Shown here in pieces: positions 46,330 through 56,290 of a DNA stretch of 64,000 bases (position 1 is the first letter of the stretch; the number at the start of each line of letters is the position of its first letter). The position numbers and the translations under genes are program-made. Where the stretch lies: the NCBI GenBank assembly GCA_930367215.1, contig OV884059.1, forward strand, positions 14,036,945 to 14,100,944. Reading direction: 5' to 3'. The stretch comes from Pollenia angustigena. Taxonomy: Eukaryota > Arthropoda > Insecta > Diptera > Polleniidae. The notes beneath the pieces are model-generated. The model searched no databases, had not been told where the DNA came from, and saw only the letters and a list, made by a program, of their open reading frames with translations.

Positions 46330-46671
46330 ATGAAATCTAGTGAGTAATTTTTTTTTTTTTACTAAAAAAAATTAATTTTTGATTATTTTGTTAAAGTTGT
46401 TTGCTTAACCATTTTGGCTGTTGCCTTTGCTTGTGTTTTGGCTTGTAATCCCGATGGCGATAATAAACCTCAATGTAACACCAACAATTTAAATGTACCC
46501 ATTCGTAACTTTTATGATCCAACACACTACTGGCAGTGCAATTCATCTGATGCTGTTGCCGAATCTGTTCCATGTCCAATTAGTGAAGGTTTTGAGACTG
46601 CTAAAGGGGCCTGCGTACCCTTCAATGAATGGAAATGGGTTGAACCCTGTTCTGAAAATGACACTAACTAA
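46330..46671 (+). CDS. Peritrophin-15-like secreted chitin-binding protein, paralog C
   Basis: Exons 46330-46339 (ATGAAATCT A) and 46397-46671 are joined over a 57-bp phase-1 intron (gtgagt ... ttaaag), giving 94 aa. The signal peptide is MKSIVCLTILAVAFACVLA. The mature domain has CNPDGDNKPQC, NLNVPIRNFYDPTHYWQC, SVPCPISEGF, KGAC and WVEPC, all six cysteines of the family. It is closest to paralog A in the signal region and to B in the first cysteine segment. Likely secreted and chitin-binding in the peritrophic matrix (family knowledge). AATAAA is at 46701-46706. A full Transib transposon begins 110 bp after the stop, so its 3' flank has been replaced by mobile DNA. Confidence 0.85.
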
Positions 46672-47099
46672 ATTCATTAAATTGTTTTTAAGCGCTATAA
46701 AATAAATGAACGTCTGATTTGGTAAAAAATGGAAAAAGCTTTGAATTTTTAACATAATATCGTAATATCTCTAGTAGCCGCACAGTGGCGCCATTTGAGT
46801 TTTTTCGTTGCAAAAATCATATCTTTTGAACCGAATAAGATAATTGAACAGTTTAAACAGCATATGATAGATAACTGTTCAGCCTATGAAATGAGCGTTT
46901 GGAAAGGGTGCTACGCTCTGTAGGGGCCTAATTATGGGTTATCAAAGTTAAAATTAGTAGAAAAATCAATTTTATGGTAACTAAAAAAAATTATTTTTAC
47001 ATTTTTAGATTGTTTTTATTTTTTTTCTTTAGGTTTTTATGTTTTAAATTATTACCCAACAAATTAAAAAAAAAATTATTTTTTTTTAAATTTATTTTT

Positions 47100-49103
47100 T
47101 CAATTTTCTGTAAAATATTCATCACAGTTCGTAAGAGAAGGTATATCTAAAAGACTAACCATTTCTAAACTATAATTATTTTCTAACTCTATTCGTGACT
47201 TCACATGCCGCAGGGAAGATATAAGTGGATCGGAAGATGCTGCCAACATGTTGAAGAGGTCCTCATTTTGCCTTACCCTTGATGCTTTGAATGTGTTCTG
47301 CAATCTATATTTTTTATAAAATTTGTTAAGAGACTCCTGTGCTTCTTCAGAAAGCTCTCCAATTGGCAAAGACTGGTACTCAATTATATCTTTGCCATGC
47401 GCCAATATTTTATGGACGGTCGGGGTCAACTTCTTCTGTGGATACATTTCTGCTAAAAGAGATGCAGTTTTCGACGCATATTCTCCATATTTTGTAGAAT
47501 TGACATTTTCTTTGCAGTTTAAAACATCCAAGATCGTTCCCAATCTTTTCACGATTTGATTGTCAATTCCAGTGATTCTAGTTACTGCCTCATCATTTTC
47601 AAAAAATCTCCTAGAAGTGTTTCCATCGTTTGAGTTACCGTATCCGTGCTTGGGACAGTCTACTTTTAGTCCAACTTGTTTAAAAAAAGCATCCTGTATT
47701 TGCTTCTTTCTGATCTTTTCCTTATCCTTTATTGATGTATTTTCATCGAAGTTTTCCTCCTCTTGTGGTAGGGTATACGCCAGTTTTAGCAAGAATTCCA
47801 TACACCTTATCCTTGCGTGCAATGGTGACATTCCATATTCGTAATTCTCCTCATTTGTAGAATCGTTTAAATTACCAAAGTTCTTCTGACTCTTTTTGCA
47901 AATCGGGCATGACATTGTTGAGGTTGTTCCTGTCAGTTCGTTTACGACTTTTCCGTCAACCATGGTCAGATGGAACTCGTAATTGCATTCAATATATTTT
48001 CCTTCTCCAATTTGCAGCTTTGTAGGCTTAATCTTGCTTATTTGTTCTTCAATGTCCTTCACCGTGGTCCTTATGAGTTCTGCCGATTCCCTTGCAAACT
48101 GAAACATTATTGGTCGGCAATAATGCACTGATGACGGACGTGGATTTTTCCAGTGAAGGGAAACATCCGATTTAAGCCGCAAAGGAACAACAGATGCCAT
48201 AAACATATTTCCGTCCGATATTGTAGCGTCATCGGAAGATATCCTTTGCTTATAAACGCTTTGTCCGGATGATCCATCGCAGCCCCATTTGCTGATCAAT
48301 GTCAACTTCTCAGGAAGAATTTTCACCTCATTTTCAGGAAGACTCTCCAACAACCGTTTTGCTGTATGGCCCATGAGATCCTGCAGATTGGCTTTCGCAG
48401 AGACTTCCGTAAATTCCGTATGCAGTGGTCGTGAATTTATTTTGGCTTGCGTAATATGCTTGTATCCGGGTAAAACGTCAGCGCCGTGTCGCGTTAAAGA
48501 TGCCCGTAGTTTCTCATATTTCTCTTTGGAAAGTTCTAAGTCCATAAACAAGGCCAAGGCTTCTTCGGAACCATACTTTTTAATGTGTGCGTTTGTGGGC
48601 GTGGGAATGCTTTCCTTAATCCTTTTTAGTCGCAGTGGGCTTGCATCAGCAACAGATTTGGTTATGTGCGACCTAACTCTTTCACTATCCTTTGTAAATT
48701 TAATAGACAGCGCTTCCGATAATTGCTTCGTGGTCAAGTCATTGGTGGCATCGGCAAGTTTCCTCTTTCTTGTGAAAATTGAACACTCCTCAATACTTTT
48801 TTTTGGCCTTCCTTTTGCTCCTCTGGTTGATGTGGTGGGTTTATCTACTGCCAATATATCCAGGATGGTATCTTCATTAAGCCAGTCCTCGTATTTGGAG
48901 TTGAAGTTCTGAATGGTTCGATTAGATTTCACCCATTTTGCCTTAATATTTGCATATATCAGATAAAAATTATTTTTTATAATTTCGCTTCTCTCAATAT
49001 TTCCGTATAAGCTATCAAGTTCTTCTAAAGCAGCTTCCGTGAAAAAATTTGGTGTGGTTGACTTTCTAAACAGTTCAAATAATTTAAAATTGTTCAACGC
49101 CAT
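47100..49103 (-). CDS. Transib transposase (RAG1-core-like)
   Basis: An uninterrupted 667-aa frame from ATG at 49103; 16 further in-frame codons lie upstream without an ATG. It catalyses cut-and-paste transposition through an RNase H-like DDE core. Visible landmarks: a basic AT-hook-like GRPKK near residue 98; KWGCDGSSGQSVYKQR with D276; LTMVDGKV with D383, 107 residues later (108 between the RAG1 aspartates D600 and D708); a zinc-binding pair CPIC (399/402) and H564-x4-H569, as in RAG1; NDGNTSRRFF; and QNEDLFNML with E614 as the probable third acidic residue. The length is normal for Transib. No stop or frameshift is seen, so the gene may be functional. Its stop is about 320 bp from the left end. 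RAG1-specific N-terminal ring domains are absent. Confidence 0.93.
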   Translation of the reverse strand: MALNNFKLFELFRKSTTPNFFTEAALEELDSLYGNIERSEIIKNNFYLIYANIKAKWVKSNRTIQNFNSKYEDWLNEDTILDILAVDKPTTSTRGAKGRPKKSIEECSIFTRKRKLADATNDLTTKQLSEALSIKFTKDSERVRSHITKSVADASPLRLKRIKESIPTPTNAHIKKYGSEEALALFMDLELSKEKYEKLRASLTRHGADVLPGYKHITQAKINSRPLHTEFTEVSAKANLQDLMGHTAKRLLESLPENEVKILPEKLTLISKWGCDGSSGQSVYKQRISSDDATISDGNMFMASVVPLRLKSDVSLHWKNPRPSSVHYCRPIMFQFARESAELIRTTVKDIEEQISKIKPTKLQIGEGKYIECNYEFHLTMVDGKVVNELTGTTSTMSCPICKKSQKNFGNLNDSTNEENYEYGMSPLHARIRCMEFLLKLAYTLPQEEENFDENTSIKDKEKIRKKQIQDAFFKQVGLKVDCPKHGYGNSNDGNTSRRFFENDEAVTRITGIDNQIVKRLGTILDVLNCKENVNSTKYGEYASKTASLLAEMYPQKKLTPTVHKILAHGKDIIEYQSLPIGELSEEAQESLNKFYKKYRLQNTFKASRVRQNEDLFNMLAASSDPLISSLRHVKSRIELENNYSLEMVSLLDIPSLTNCDEYFTEN

Positions 49104-49187
49104 GTTTTCAGTACTTAAATTGTTTAATGGTTTCAGTAATTGTTGCGCCAACTTTCAGTCGTAGACTAATCCAGGCATTATGCTTAT

Positions 49188-49488
49188 TTTGCAATATATA
49201 GGCTTATGCTACCATGCCGAAAAATGTACCTGTTCCCTACATACATATGGATTTAGGCTGAATAATGCATTTTTATATTATGCACGTGTCCAAATAAGAT
49301 TTGTGCCTACCTGTAGTCAATATTGTTCTTGACCATTTGCAATATATAGGCTTATGCTACCATGCCGAAAAATTTACCTGTTCCCTGCATACAAATGGAA
49401 TTAGGCTGAATAATGCAATTTTGATATTATGCACGTGTCCAAATAAGATTTGTGCCTACCTGTAGTCAATATTGTTCTTGACCATTTG
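49188..49488. repeat. 148-bp direct tandem repeat in the Transib 5' region
   Basis: Two units start with TTTGCAATATATAGGCTTAT, 148 bp apart, about 95% alike, both ending ...TATTGTTCTTGACCA. They lie between the transposase ATG and the right terminal repeat, so they cover the likely promoter. The non-autonomous copy lacks them. Confidence 0.75.
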
Positions 49489-50134
49489 TACGCCAAAGTA
49501 TTGTTTAAGTGAGGTACGTACCTGCTAATTTCAATGAGTAGTTTTTTTAGATTTTAGATCAAACTACTGTCATACAATTTCTGCAACCATGTCTTTTTAA
49601 CCTTTTTTACCTCTAGAAGCCAAACGGGCACGTACGGGCAGATAAAATTTTTGAATTATGTAAAGAAATAATCAAAGAACAGATTTTGCAAATATGGCAA
49701 ATATAGAAAAATATAGATTTTTGTTATTTTCCGTCAAAGTTGAAAAATAGTGAAAAAACGGATAGTTTTTAAATAGTGATTTACCAGGAGAAACACAAAG
49801 CAAACAGTTCATTTTTTTTTTATCATTACACATTTAATAAATGCATCAATCAATACAAACAAAAAATAAGGCGATTCGTTACCTATTTTTTCGTGATATT
49901 ACACCTGAAATCGCAACAAATTTACTAAAAATTGTGTGTTTTTTTGAAAACCGAAAGTCGGTCAACTTTGAACGGCTATATCTTCTAAACTAAAAATGTG
50001 ATATTATTAAGAGTGGCAGATTTGAAATCGTTGAAAAGTTTCCTATAACATGAGTTTATTCAAAACTTCGTCGGTGCTCATGAAAATTTTGATTTTTGCA
50101 ACCTCGTTTGCTCTACGGGCGCTACTGTGAGCCG

Positions 50135-51214
50135 GCTAATGGATTAAGAAACCTTTCTATATTTGACACACAGTTTAACTTCTTGTATAAAAGTTCTTCA
50201 CCGATCCAATGTTGCTGTATGTTAACCAGGGATAGAGAAGTTAATGTAAATTAATTTTTCAGATTTTATCTGATTTATTAAAATCCCCTGACTAACTTTA
50301 TATTCTCATTCAAGGAGACATAAAATATTGCTTATTTAAATAAAACAAACTATAGTTATACATATACCTTATAAGTGAGTAATTAGGTACTAAAGATTTT
50401 TTCCGTAGAACAAAAACTCGTTTGGTTTCAAAACGTTATAAGGAAAAATGTCTCGTTTTTTAAACAAATTTGGATTTCGTCCTGCGTACAACTTTCGTTT
50501 GTTACAAAAAAAAAAAAAACCTGCGATGGCGCTTTAGCAAGATTGACAGGTAACAAAACAAAAAAAGAATGACAACTATCCATCTTTTGAAACCATTTAC
50601 AATAGTGAGCATGGCGGTAGTAGAAGTCTATAAAAGGGGTTTGATATCCAAATCAAGGAAGTCATCATCACCCTTTATGGCTTCTGGGCGGTCCTCAACG
50701 CAAATTTTGACTCTTAATTTATCTTAAACGGACCGATTTGGTTCATTTCATTAGTTAAGTTATCGCTTAAAAGAACAAATAGCAGATCGATTTGGTAAGT
50801 TTTTCAATACTAAACATGTTTGCTATCTCTTTCGAGAGTTTTATGATGGCACAAACAATCGAAAACTACTTAAGAGAAAGAGGGAAGGGATAAAAGAGAG
50901 AGAGAGAGAGAGAGAGAGAGTTTTCTACTTCGACTGCAGTTTTTAAACGCTGGTTTTAAGGCAAAATTTTCATACAAATTTTTCTTAAAATACAATTCAA
51001 ATCTATTTTAATTATTTATGAATACGGCAGTTAATATTAATATATAATTTACTTAGTGAACATTCATAACTCCTTTAAACATAAACGCCATATCAATTTT
51101 TGGCAGAGGCGGGACAATACTTCTGATATCTGTACTTTTAAATACTTTGTGTATTAGCGATCATTAGGTAACTAAGTGTTCCTATTTAGTTTTACTTGAT
51201 CGTTAAGAACTTAC
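50135..51214. other. Homeobox intron, microsatellite only
   Basis: A GA microsatellite lies at about 50898-50928. Otherwise I saw no gene or repeat I can support. Confidence 0.45.
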
Positions 51215-51818
51215 CTAAATGTATCGGGATCCTGTATTAAGCCGGAGCCATATAAATCCCCGACATTTGATTGAGCAGCTACAGCTGCTGCAGCCGCCAC
51301 AGCTGTATTCATAATCATATGAAAATCTTTGGTACTGGCTGCTCCAGCACAAGCACTAGCATTAGCAGCATCCAAAAGGGGATGATAAGAGGGAGGGGGA
51401 GCTGGTGGTACACCAACAGATCCAGTAGACATAACAGTAGACGGAGGAACTGCTGGCGGAGGCAAATGGGCTGCATAATTTTGTTGAGGGGATGAATTAT
51501 TAAAAAATTGCTGAATTTGTTGGGCATTGGGAGAAGGTGAACTAAGATCAATATGTGGTGAAGCCGATGAGGTAGAAGTTGCGGTTGGAGTGGAGGCCGG
51601 AGAGGATAGGGAGTGCTGCAAATTTGCCAAATTCGTAGGTGGCGTCAGCGTAGGGCTAACAACATTAAGAGATTCATTTGAAGACGATAACTGTCTGTTT
51701 TGCTGCAAATCATCATTTGATTTAGAACCCGACGATTCCAATTCACCCTCTCCCTGGTCACTACCGCCCGAATCGTCCCTCAGAGTATGCTGGGCCTCAA
51801 TGGATTTACGATGCATGC
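51215..51818 (-). CDS. Penultimate coding exon of the paired-like homeobox gene (Drgx candidate)
   Basis: The exon runs from an acceptor (ttattgcag, AG at 51819-51820) to a GTAAGT donor and encodes 200 residues plus two bases of an Arg codon. It starts MHRKSIEAQHTLRDDSGGSD, is rich in Ser, Thr, Pro and Ala, includes PPPAVPPS and PPAPPPSYHPL patches and an Ala run (AVAAAAAVAAQ), and ends GSGLIQDPDTF. The open phase is completed exactly by the exon at 9863-10145. The first residues recall the KKEALEAQQSL block after the homeodomain of vertebrate DRGX, which is the main reason for the Drgx suggestion. Low-complexity Ser/Pro/Ala regions like this are usual between homeodomain and OAR motif. The upstream exon must end one base into a codon; it was not found up to 64000. 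Confidence 0.8.
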
Positions 51819-51820
51819 CT

Positions 51821-53079
51821 GCAATAAAATATTAATTAATTAAACGTTAACTAAGACTCTTAATAGTTAATTACTTAATACTTGAGTTTAATTAAACATT
51901 TTTTTTGTGATTAACAATTTTGAAAGGTTTGTTTTCTCTTCAAATTACATACTTTGTTGATTAACTATTAAGACTTAATGTCAAGTTAATTTGAAAACAA
52001 AATTGAATGCTTTTATCAAAAACAATAATAAAAAGAAAAATTTACTTATATACTTAAGTCTATTTAAGCCACTTAAATTTATATTTTTATACTTAATGAA
52101 AATTTCATTGAAAAAGAACAAATTCAATTCAAAAGTATTGTGTTTTTGAGCTGAGGTCGGACACACGGAAATGGGGTGTTTATTCGTTTTAGGATTTTGA
52201 ACATGTGGGGTGTTGCTAATACTCCTTTGAAAAATGACTTTGTTTTAAGAATTAGATCCGTTTTTATTACTAAAAACAATAAAAGCATATAATTGCATAT
52301 CAGTCTGTCTTTTCGAACAAAGAGGAATATAAAGTTTTGCTCATGTTTTGCATTTATTAAGCGATTAAGTATTATTAATTATAACATGTTTATGTTTTAC
52401 AAATAACTACTGAAAATTCTTTGAAGTTGTAAAGGGTTCTTTAAAAAGTTGTGGAAAAATACAGTTGCTTTAAGTTTGTTTCGGATTTTACAAAAACTTG
52501 TAAGATTATGATGTATAGATAAGAAATAAGAAATAAAAGGCAGTAAATTTTTAAAAGTAGAAAATTAAAGATCGATTTTTATTTTAGAAATTGTTTTTGT
52601 TTTAAATGTAATTTTCTATGCGAACGTTAACGTGTAAACGACTTCAAAACTAATCCTCTTAAGTATACCATGGAGTAGTTTTAAAACTACTCCTCAGTGG
52701 TCCAAAGGTGGGTTATATGGTCCTCTCCTAGGACATCGTAATGTTAAATAGACCAGGTTTTTCCATACGTTTGGGTAAGTTTTGGACTAGTCCTGGTCCC
52801 TTGTGGACTACTCTTTACACGCGTGTTTGGACTGGTCCTATTATTTGCAGGGTATATTCCGACATAACTAGCTGGCTTAGGGACATGAAGACTCTATTCC
52901 TGAAGGACATTTTTATTTAAGCTGGGTCAAACTGTGGACCATTTTCCACTATTTTCGTCTTTAAGTTAATAATAGCTTATAGACTTTAATTACCTTTAAA
53001 ATTTGTTTAAAAAGCTTACATCGCAGCTGCGATAAAGATTTACTTTATGGTGGATCTAAACAATATGGGTGACAAGCAA
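51821..53079. other. Intron of the homeobox gene, decayed repeats
   Basis: 52590-52640 holds the reversed CGAACGTTAACGT/AAAACAAAAACA fragment. 52650-52860 has repeated GGACTAGTCC/GGTCCT-type words. Nothing else is supported. No homeodomain coding (for example WFQNRR) was seen on the minus strand. Confidence 0.4.
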
Positions 53080-54840
53080 TGGGTTTATCAACGGCCATGA
53101 GTGTTGGATGCACCACACACCCATGTAGCAATTTCAGTGCATAGAACCGCAAGATAATACACTTGCCATAGTTTAGCAGCAGAAGCTATCTAACGTTCGC
53201 TGCTTTTGGAAATATGCTAGCACTAGCTGTTGAGTAGCAACACGCCTCCCTCAGGGCGAACACTCCAACAAGTGGTAACAAATCAGCCTTTTAGAAGGAT
53301 TTACAAGATATCCCTTACCGCAACTTTTGGTTTAAACCACAATTACCACGTGATATCTGAAAGTAGCGCTTCGTCAAAAAAGCATCCATCCGTTGCACCC
53401 CATCCGTCATGCCCAACGAAAGTGCAACAATCGAAGTACTAATAACCGAAAAGTAAAACTTCTGCAAAGACAATCTTCCTGAAAGACAAGAATCATTTCC
53501 CACAAGAAATATACTATCAGAGTCCTTTACCAATAGTCAGCCCTGTGCCATATCACCGGGGGCTACTGACTCCCTAGGTATCAAATACGATCTCTGATAA
53601 GCCGCGATCGCTATCTGTCAATTTTGGATTTTTGCCCAAACCCAGGGCCCTGTTTCGCAAAACTACCAATTACAAATCTTCAAGTAAAATGCGTTAAAAA
53701 ATCAAAAATTTTTGTTTGAAATCTATTTTACTTGTAGATTTTTAACTTGTAGTTTTGAGATACTGGGTACAGGTATTGGCTGGACCCGACGATGTGACAC
53801 CAAAAGGTGAATATCCTTCTTAGAAGGGCAGTTAGATATTTTGAGGAAATCAACCTCACTGTATAGTGGTTATTGACCAAGATCAATAGCCTTCGGCTTT
53901 AAAAAGAGCCGATGGGGTTTAAAGCTCATGCGTAGGCAAGCAGAGACATATATGTTTCAAATTATCACACTACTCTTCTAAGGAAGTTTAGTAAAAATAC
54001 GTGTGGGGATACACCCCCCTTGCATAGTGATAATTTGATATTAGTACGTTGAATTAGAGAGGGGGTCGGTTGACTTAACATAATCAGGTTGCGGTCATCC
54101 CTGGGATCCGAAAGGTGACAATTGGCTTCGAATGGTCTTGGAGTATCCTTGACCCAGGTGTATTGGCACTCCAAGTGAGTCTCATATGACCTAACAGAGC
54201 GCATGCTGCTTGATAGCGTCACTAGAACTATCGAAAGCTAGAGTTCGTTTGGTCTGGATAGACCAGATTCGCTCGAAGTCTGACCTAAGGACTTAAACTG
54301 TAGGCACTACGGGCGTCAACTGCCCCCCGCACAAGCCGGGCTGACGGGTGGTTGAGGTCTCTGTTTAGTGGGCTTTTGTGAGAAATGCTTCCTGTCTTTC
54401 AGGTTGATTGTCTTGCGGAATTCGATGCTCTTTGGAGGGACGTTAATGCAGAGTACACGTAGTGGCTGTGGTTTATACCCAAAGTTGCGTGTAGGGACTC
54501 GCTCACGTCAAAGTCTTATTTTTCATCTTCGGGGAGAGTTCGGGATGTGAGGGGGTTCCTGGGTGCTGTTGCTATTCGACAGATGCTGCTGGAATTTAAT
54601 AAAAGCAGTGGAGGTTAGATAGCTCCAGTCCTCAAACAAGGGACGAATGTGTTGGTTTCGACAGGTTTATACATTAAAAGTTGCTACCTGTGAGTGCAAA
54701 TGAATTCTAACTCAAACAGGGGCATTTGGTAAGTGCTTAATATGAACTCACCAAGTAGATTTGGTTTTGGCAACTGCGAGGTTAGGTCTTAGAACGGTAC
54801 TCACGTTAATTAATTTCGAATATCGTTACCTTAAATGCAA
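53080..54840. repeat. GC-richer block, probable retroelement remnant
   Basis: The G+C content is above the surroundings, with stretches such as CCCCCCGCACAAGCCGGGCT, but I could not read a conserved domain in any frame. An inverted repeat MITE-like unit lies at 53648-53767. Identity is unknown. Confidence 0.3.
53648..53767. repeat. Small inverted-repeat element
   Basis: CCCTGTTTCGCAAAACTACC and (reversed) CCCAGTATCTCAAAACTACA continue through AAATCTTCAAGTAAAAT / AAATCTACAAGTAAAAT as about 43-bp arms. Confidence 0.55.
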
Positions 54841-55487
54841 ACGGCCATTTCTAAAATTTTGAAAATTTTACAGGAGAAGTAAAAAACTAATTAAAATAAT
54901 AAATTGATAAATTTCCTTAAACTGTTTTTTATTTATTTTTCTTCAATAGTTAATTGTTTGAAAGTAAAACCTATCAGTTGTCTTGACAATGTGGATTGTT
55001 TGCAAGGCGAATTCATTACAGGTGGTCTTTAAAGCCCTGCTGACAACTTTTTTTTAGCTTTACAATTGTTGGATCTCAAAATTTTGATTATTATCTTTGG
55101 TTCTGTTGTTTCTGATTTTGACATTGTACAATGATTTTACAAAAACAATTTGCTTGTGGTTTTTGTACGGTTAGTTAGGTCTTTTAGCGTTAATCATATA
55201 ATCGATTTTCTGGATAGGACCATTTTTTTTTTCTTAATAAAAAATAATTTTGTGGACATTTGTGTTGATGCATTACATCAGAATCAAGGAAAAAGTCGAT
55301 TTCTAATTTTAAGTTAGTTAGGGCCATTTGCGTTTTAGGTAACGATATGCATCACTGCAGTCTCCAGCCATTTCAATTCCCTAGTGAAAAGAAAAATTGG
55401 CCTTAGCCCTACCACAGATATGGGGCGATTCTGGGGCCTAGTTCTGGCAGTCGTGACCGCATAGTTTTTTAATTCGAAAGCAATATT
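54841..55487. other. AT-rich intron sequence
   Basis: No gene is supported. From about 55400 the sequence begins a weak outer palindrome that pairs with about 55830-55895 around the MITE at 55488. Confidence 0.4.
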
Positions 55488-55696
55488 GGGTGCGTTCGTA
55501 AATGCATCACTGCGCTGCATCAGCAAAGCAAACTTTTTATAAAGCCGATAAAAAATAATTATAATTTTTTTTTATTGTATTTCACTTATTTTTGTGGAGT
55601 ATTTCACAATTTTTTGGGCCACATTTACTTCACTGATAAAACTATAACGATTTGAAATCACTGATGCAGCGCAGTGATGCATTTACGAACGCACCC
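55488..55696. mobile_element. MITE with perfect 36-bp inverted ends
   Basis: GGGTGCGTTCGTAAATGCAT followed by CACTGCGCTGCATCAG is identical at both ends (reversed). It sits at the centre of a longer, weaker palindrome (about 55400-55895, landmarks AGTTCTGGCAGTCGTGAC / AATTCTGGCTGTCATGAT). The flanking bases (ATT / TTT) do not give a clear duplication. Confidence 0.7.
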
Positions 55697-56089
55697 TTTA
55701 TCTCTAATTCCTTCAGTAGAATCGAAATGATTTTTTAGTGATGTGGAAATTAAATAAATGCTTTATAACACTGAACAAATAATTTCGATTAGTTCAGTAT
55801 CGACCGAAAGAATTAGAAGTAAAATTGCTTTTGAATCGACAAAATTTTCAATCATGACAGCCAGAATTAGCCCCTGGCCTCCCAAAATGCTCCATCCTAA
55901 TAATCCTCAGATCAGGACACTCACAGAGAAAATAAAAAGTCATCTCTTATTCCGCTTCATTTTGGCAACTCCTAAAGTAGTTATTTTTTTCAGGCATAGT
56001 CTCGTTACATGAGTCCTTATCAACCAGGGTTCAGGTGAAACCCGGTTTGGATTAAAACTTTTTTCTCTAAACGTATATTAATTTTTTTT

Positions 56090-56290
56090 TATTTTTGATA
56101 CTTTTAGTTAGGCTTGAGTTCATCAAATTTAATTTTCTTTAAATTATTTTTATGAAGGGATTTTTACAACATGAAATTTCTATTAAAACTTATTGATAAT
56201 TTTCTTGGCTGAGCTGGGGCTCGAACCTGGGTTGAATTTACATGTTTCAAGAATCACCACATTCTTTCAGAATTCAGACCGTTTATTTTT
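56090..56290 (-). repeat. tRNA-derived SINE, family S1
   Basis: On minus: a tRNA-like head with CCAGGTTCGAGCCCC (B box) followed by the body TTTCATGTTGTAAAAATCCC, TTCATAAAAATAATTTAAAG and GATGAACTCAAGCCTAACT, homologous to 12575-12785. Confidence 0.65.

Larger units (their letters stand above)
46781..50129 (-). mobile_element. Complete Transib (RAG1-like) DNA transposon, TSD AGCCG
   Basis: The 3,349-bp element has ends CACAGTGGCGCC (46781) and, reversed from 50129, CACAGTAGCGCC. Perfect 5-bp GC-rich duplications AGCCG flank it (46776-46780 and 50130-50134), as is usual for Transib. Both ends share GCAAAAATC after a spacer of 22 bp (left) or 23 bp (right), so the layout is heptamer-spacer-nonamer as in V(D)J recombination signals. 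One transposase gene is encoded on minus. Between the right end and the gene are a tandem repeat (49188-49488) and about 540 bp that are shared with the non-autonomous copy at 19935-21678. Confidence 0.95.
10146..51214 (-). other. 41-kb intron of the homeobox gene, hosting three nested genes
   Basis: This is bounded by GTAAGT at 51209-51214 and by CAG at 10146-10148 (read on minus). Exon phases agree exactly (two bases of Arg codon plus one). The intron contains three peritrophin-15-like genes, two on the opposite strand, and most of the transposons described here. Stretches not listed separately (for example 11431-12109, 13621-14050, 32809-34000, 39441-40730, 50135-51210) are AT-rich with no supported gene. 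Confidence 0.8.

Noticed and set aside
47323..48912. Frames of 78, 94 and 207 codons on plus
   Set aside because: They are antisense shadows of the Transib transposase gene.
55335..55526. 63-codon frame on minus
   Set aside because: It overlaps the perfect terminal repeat of a MITE and has no recognisable domain.
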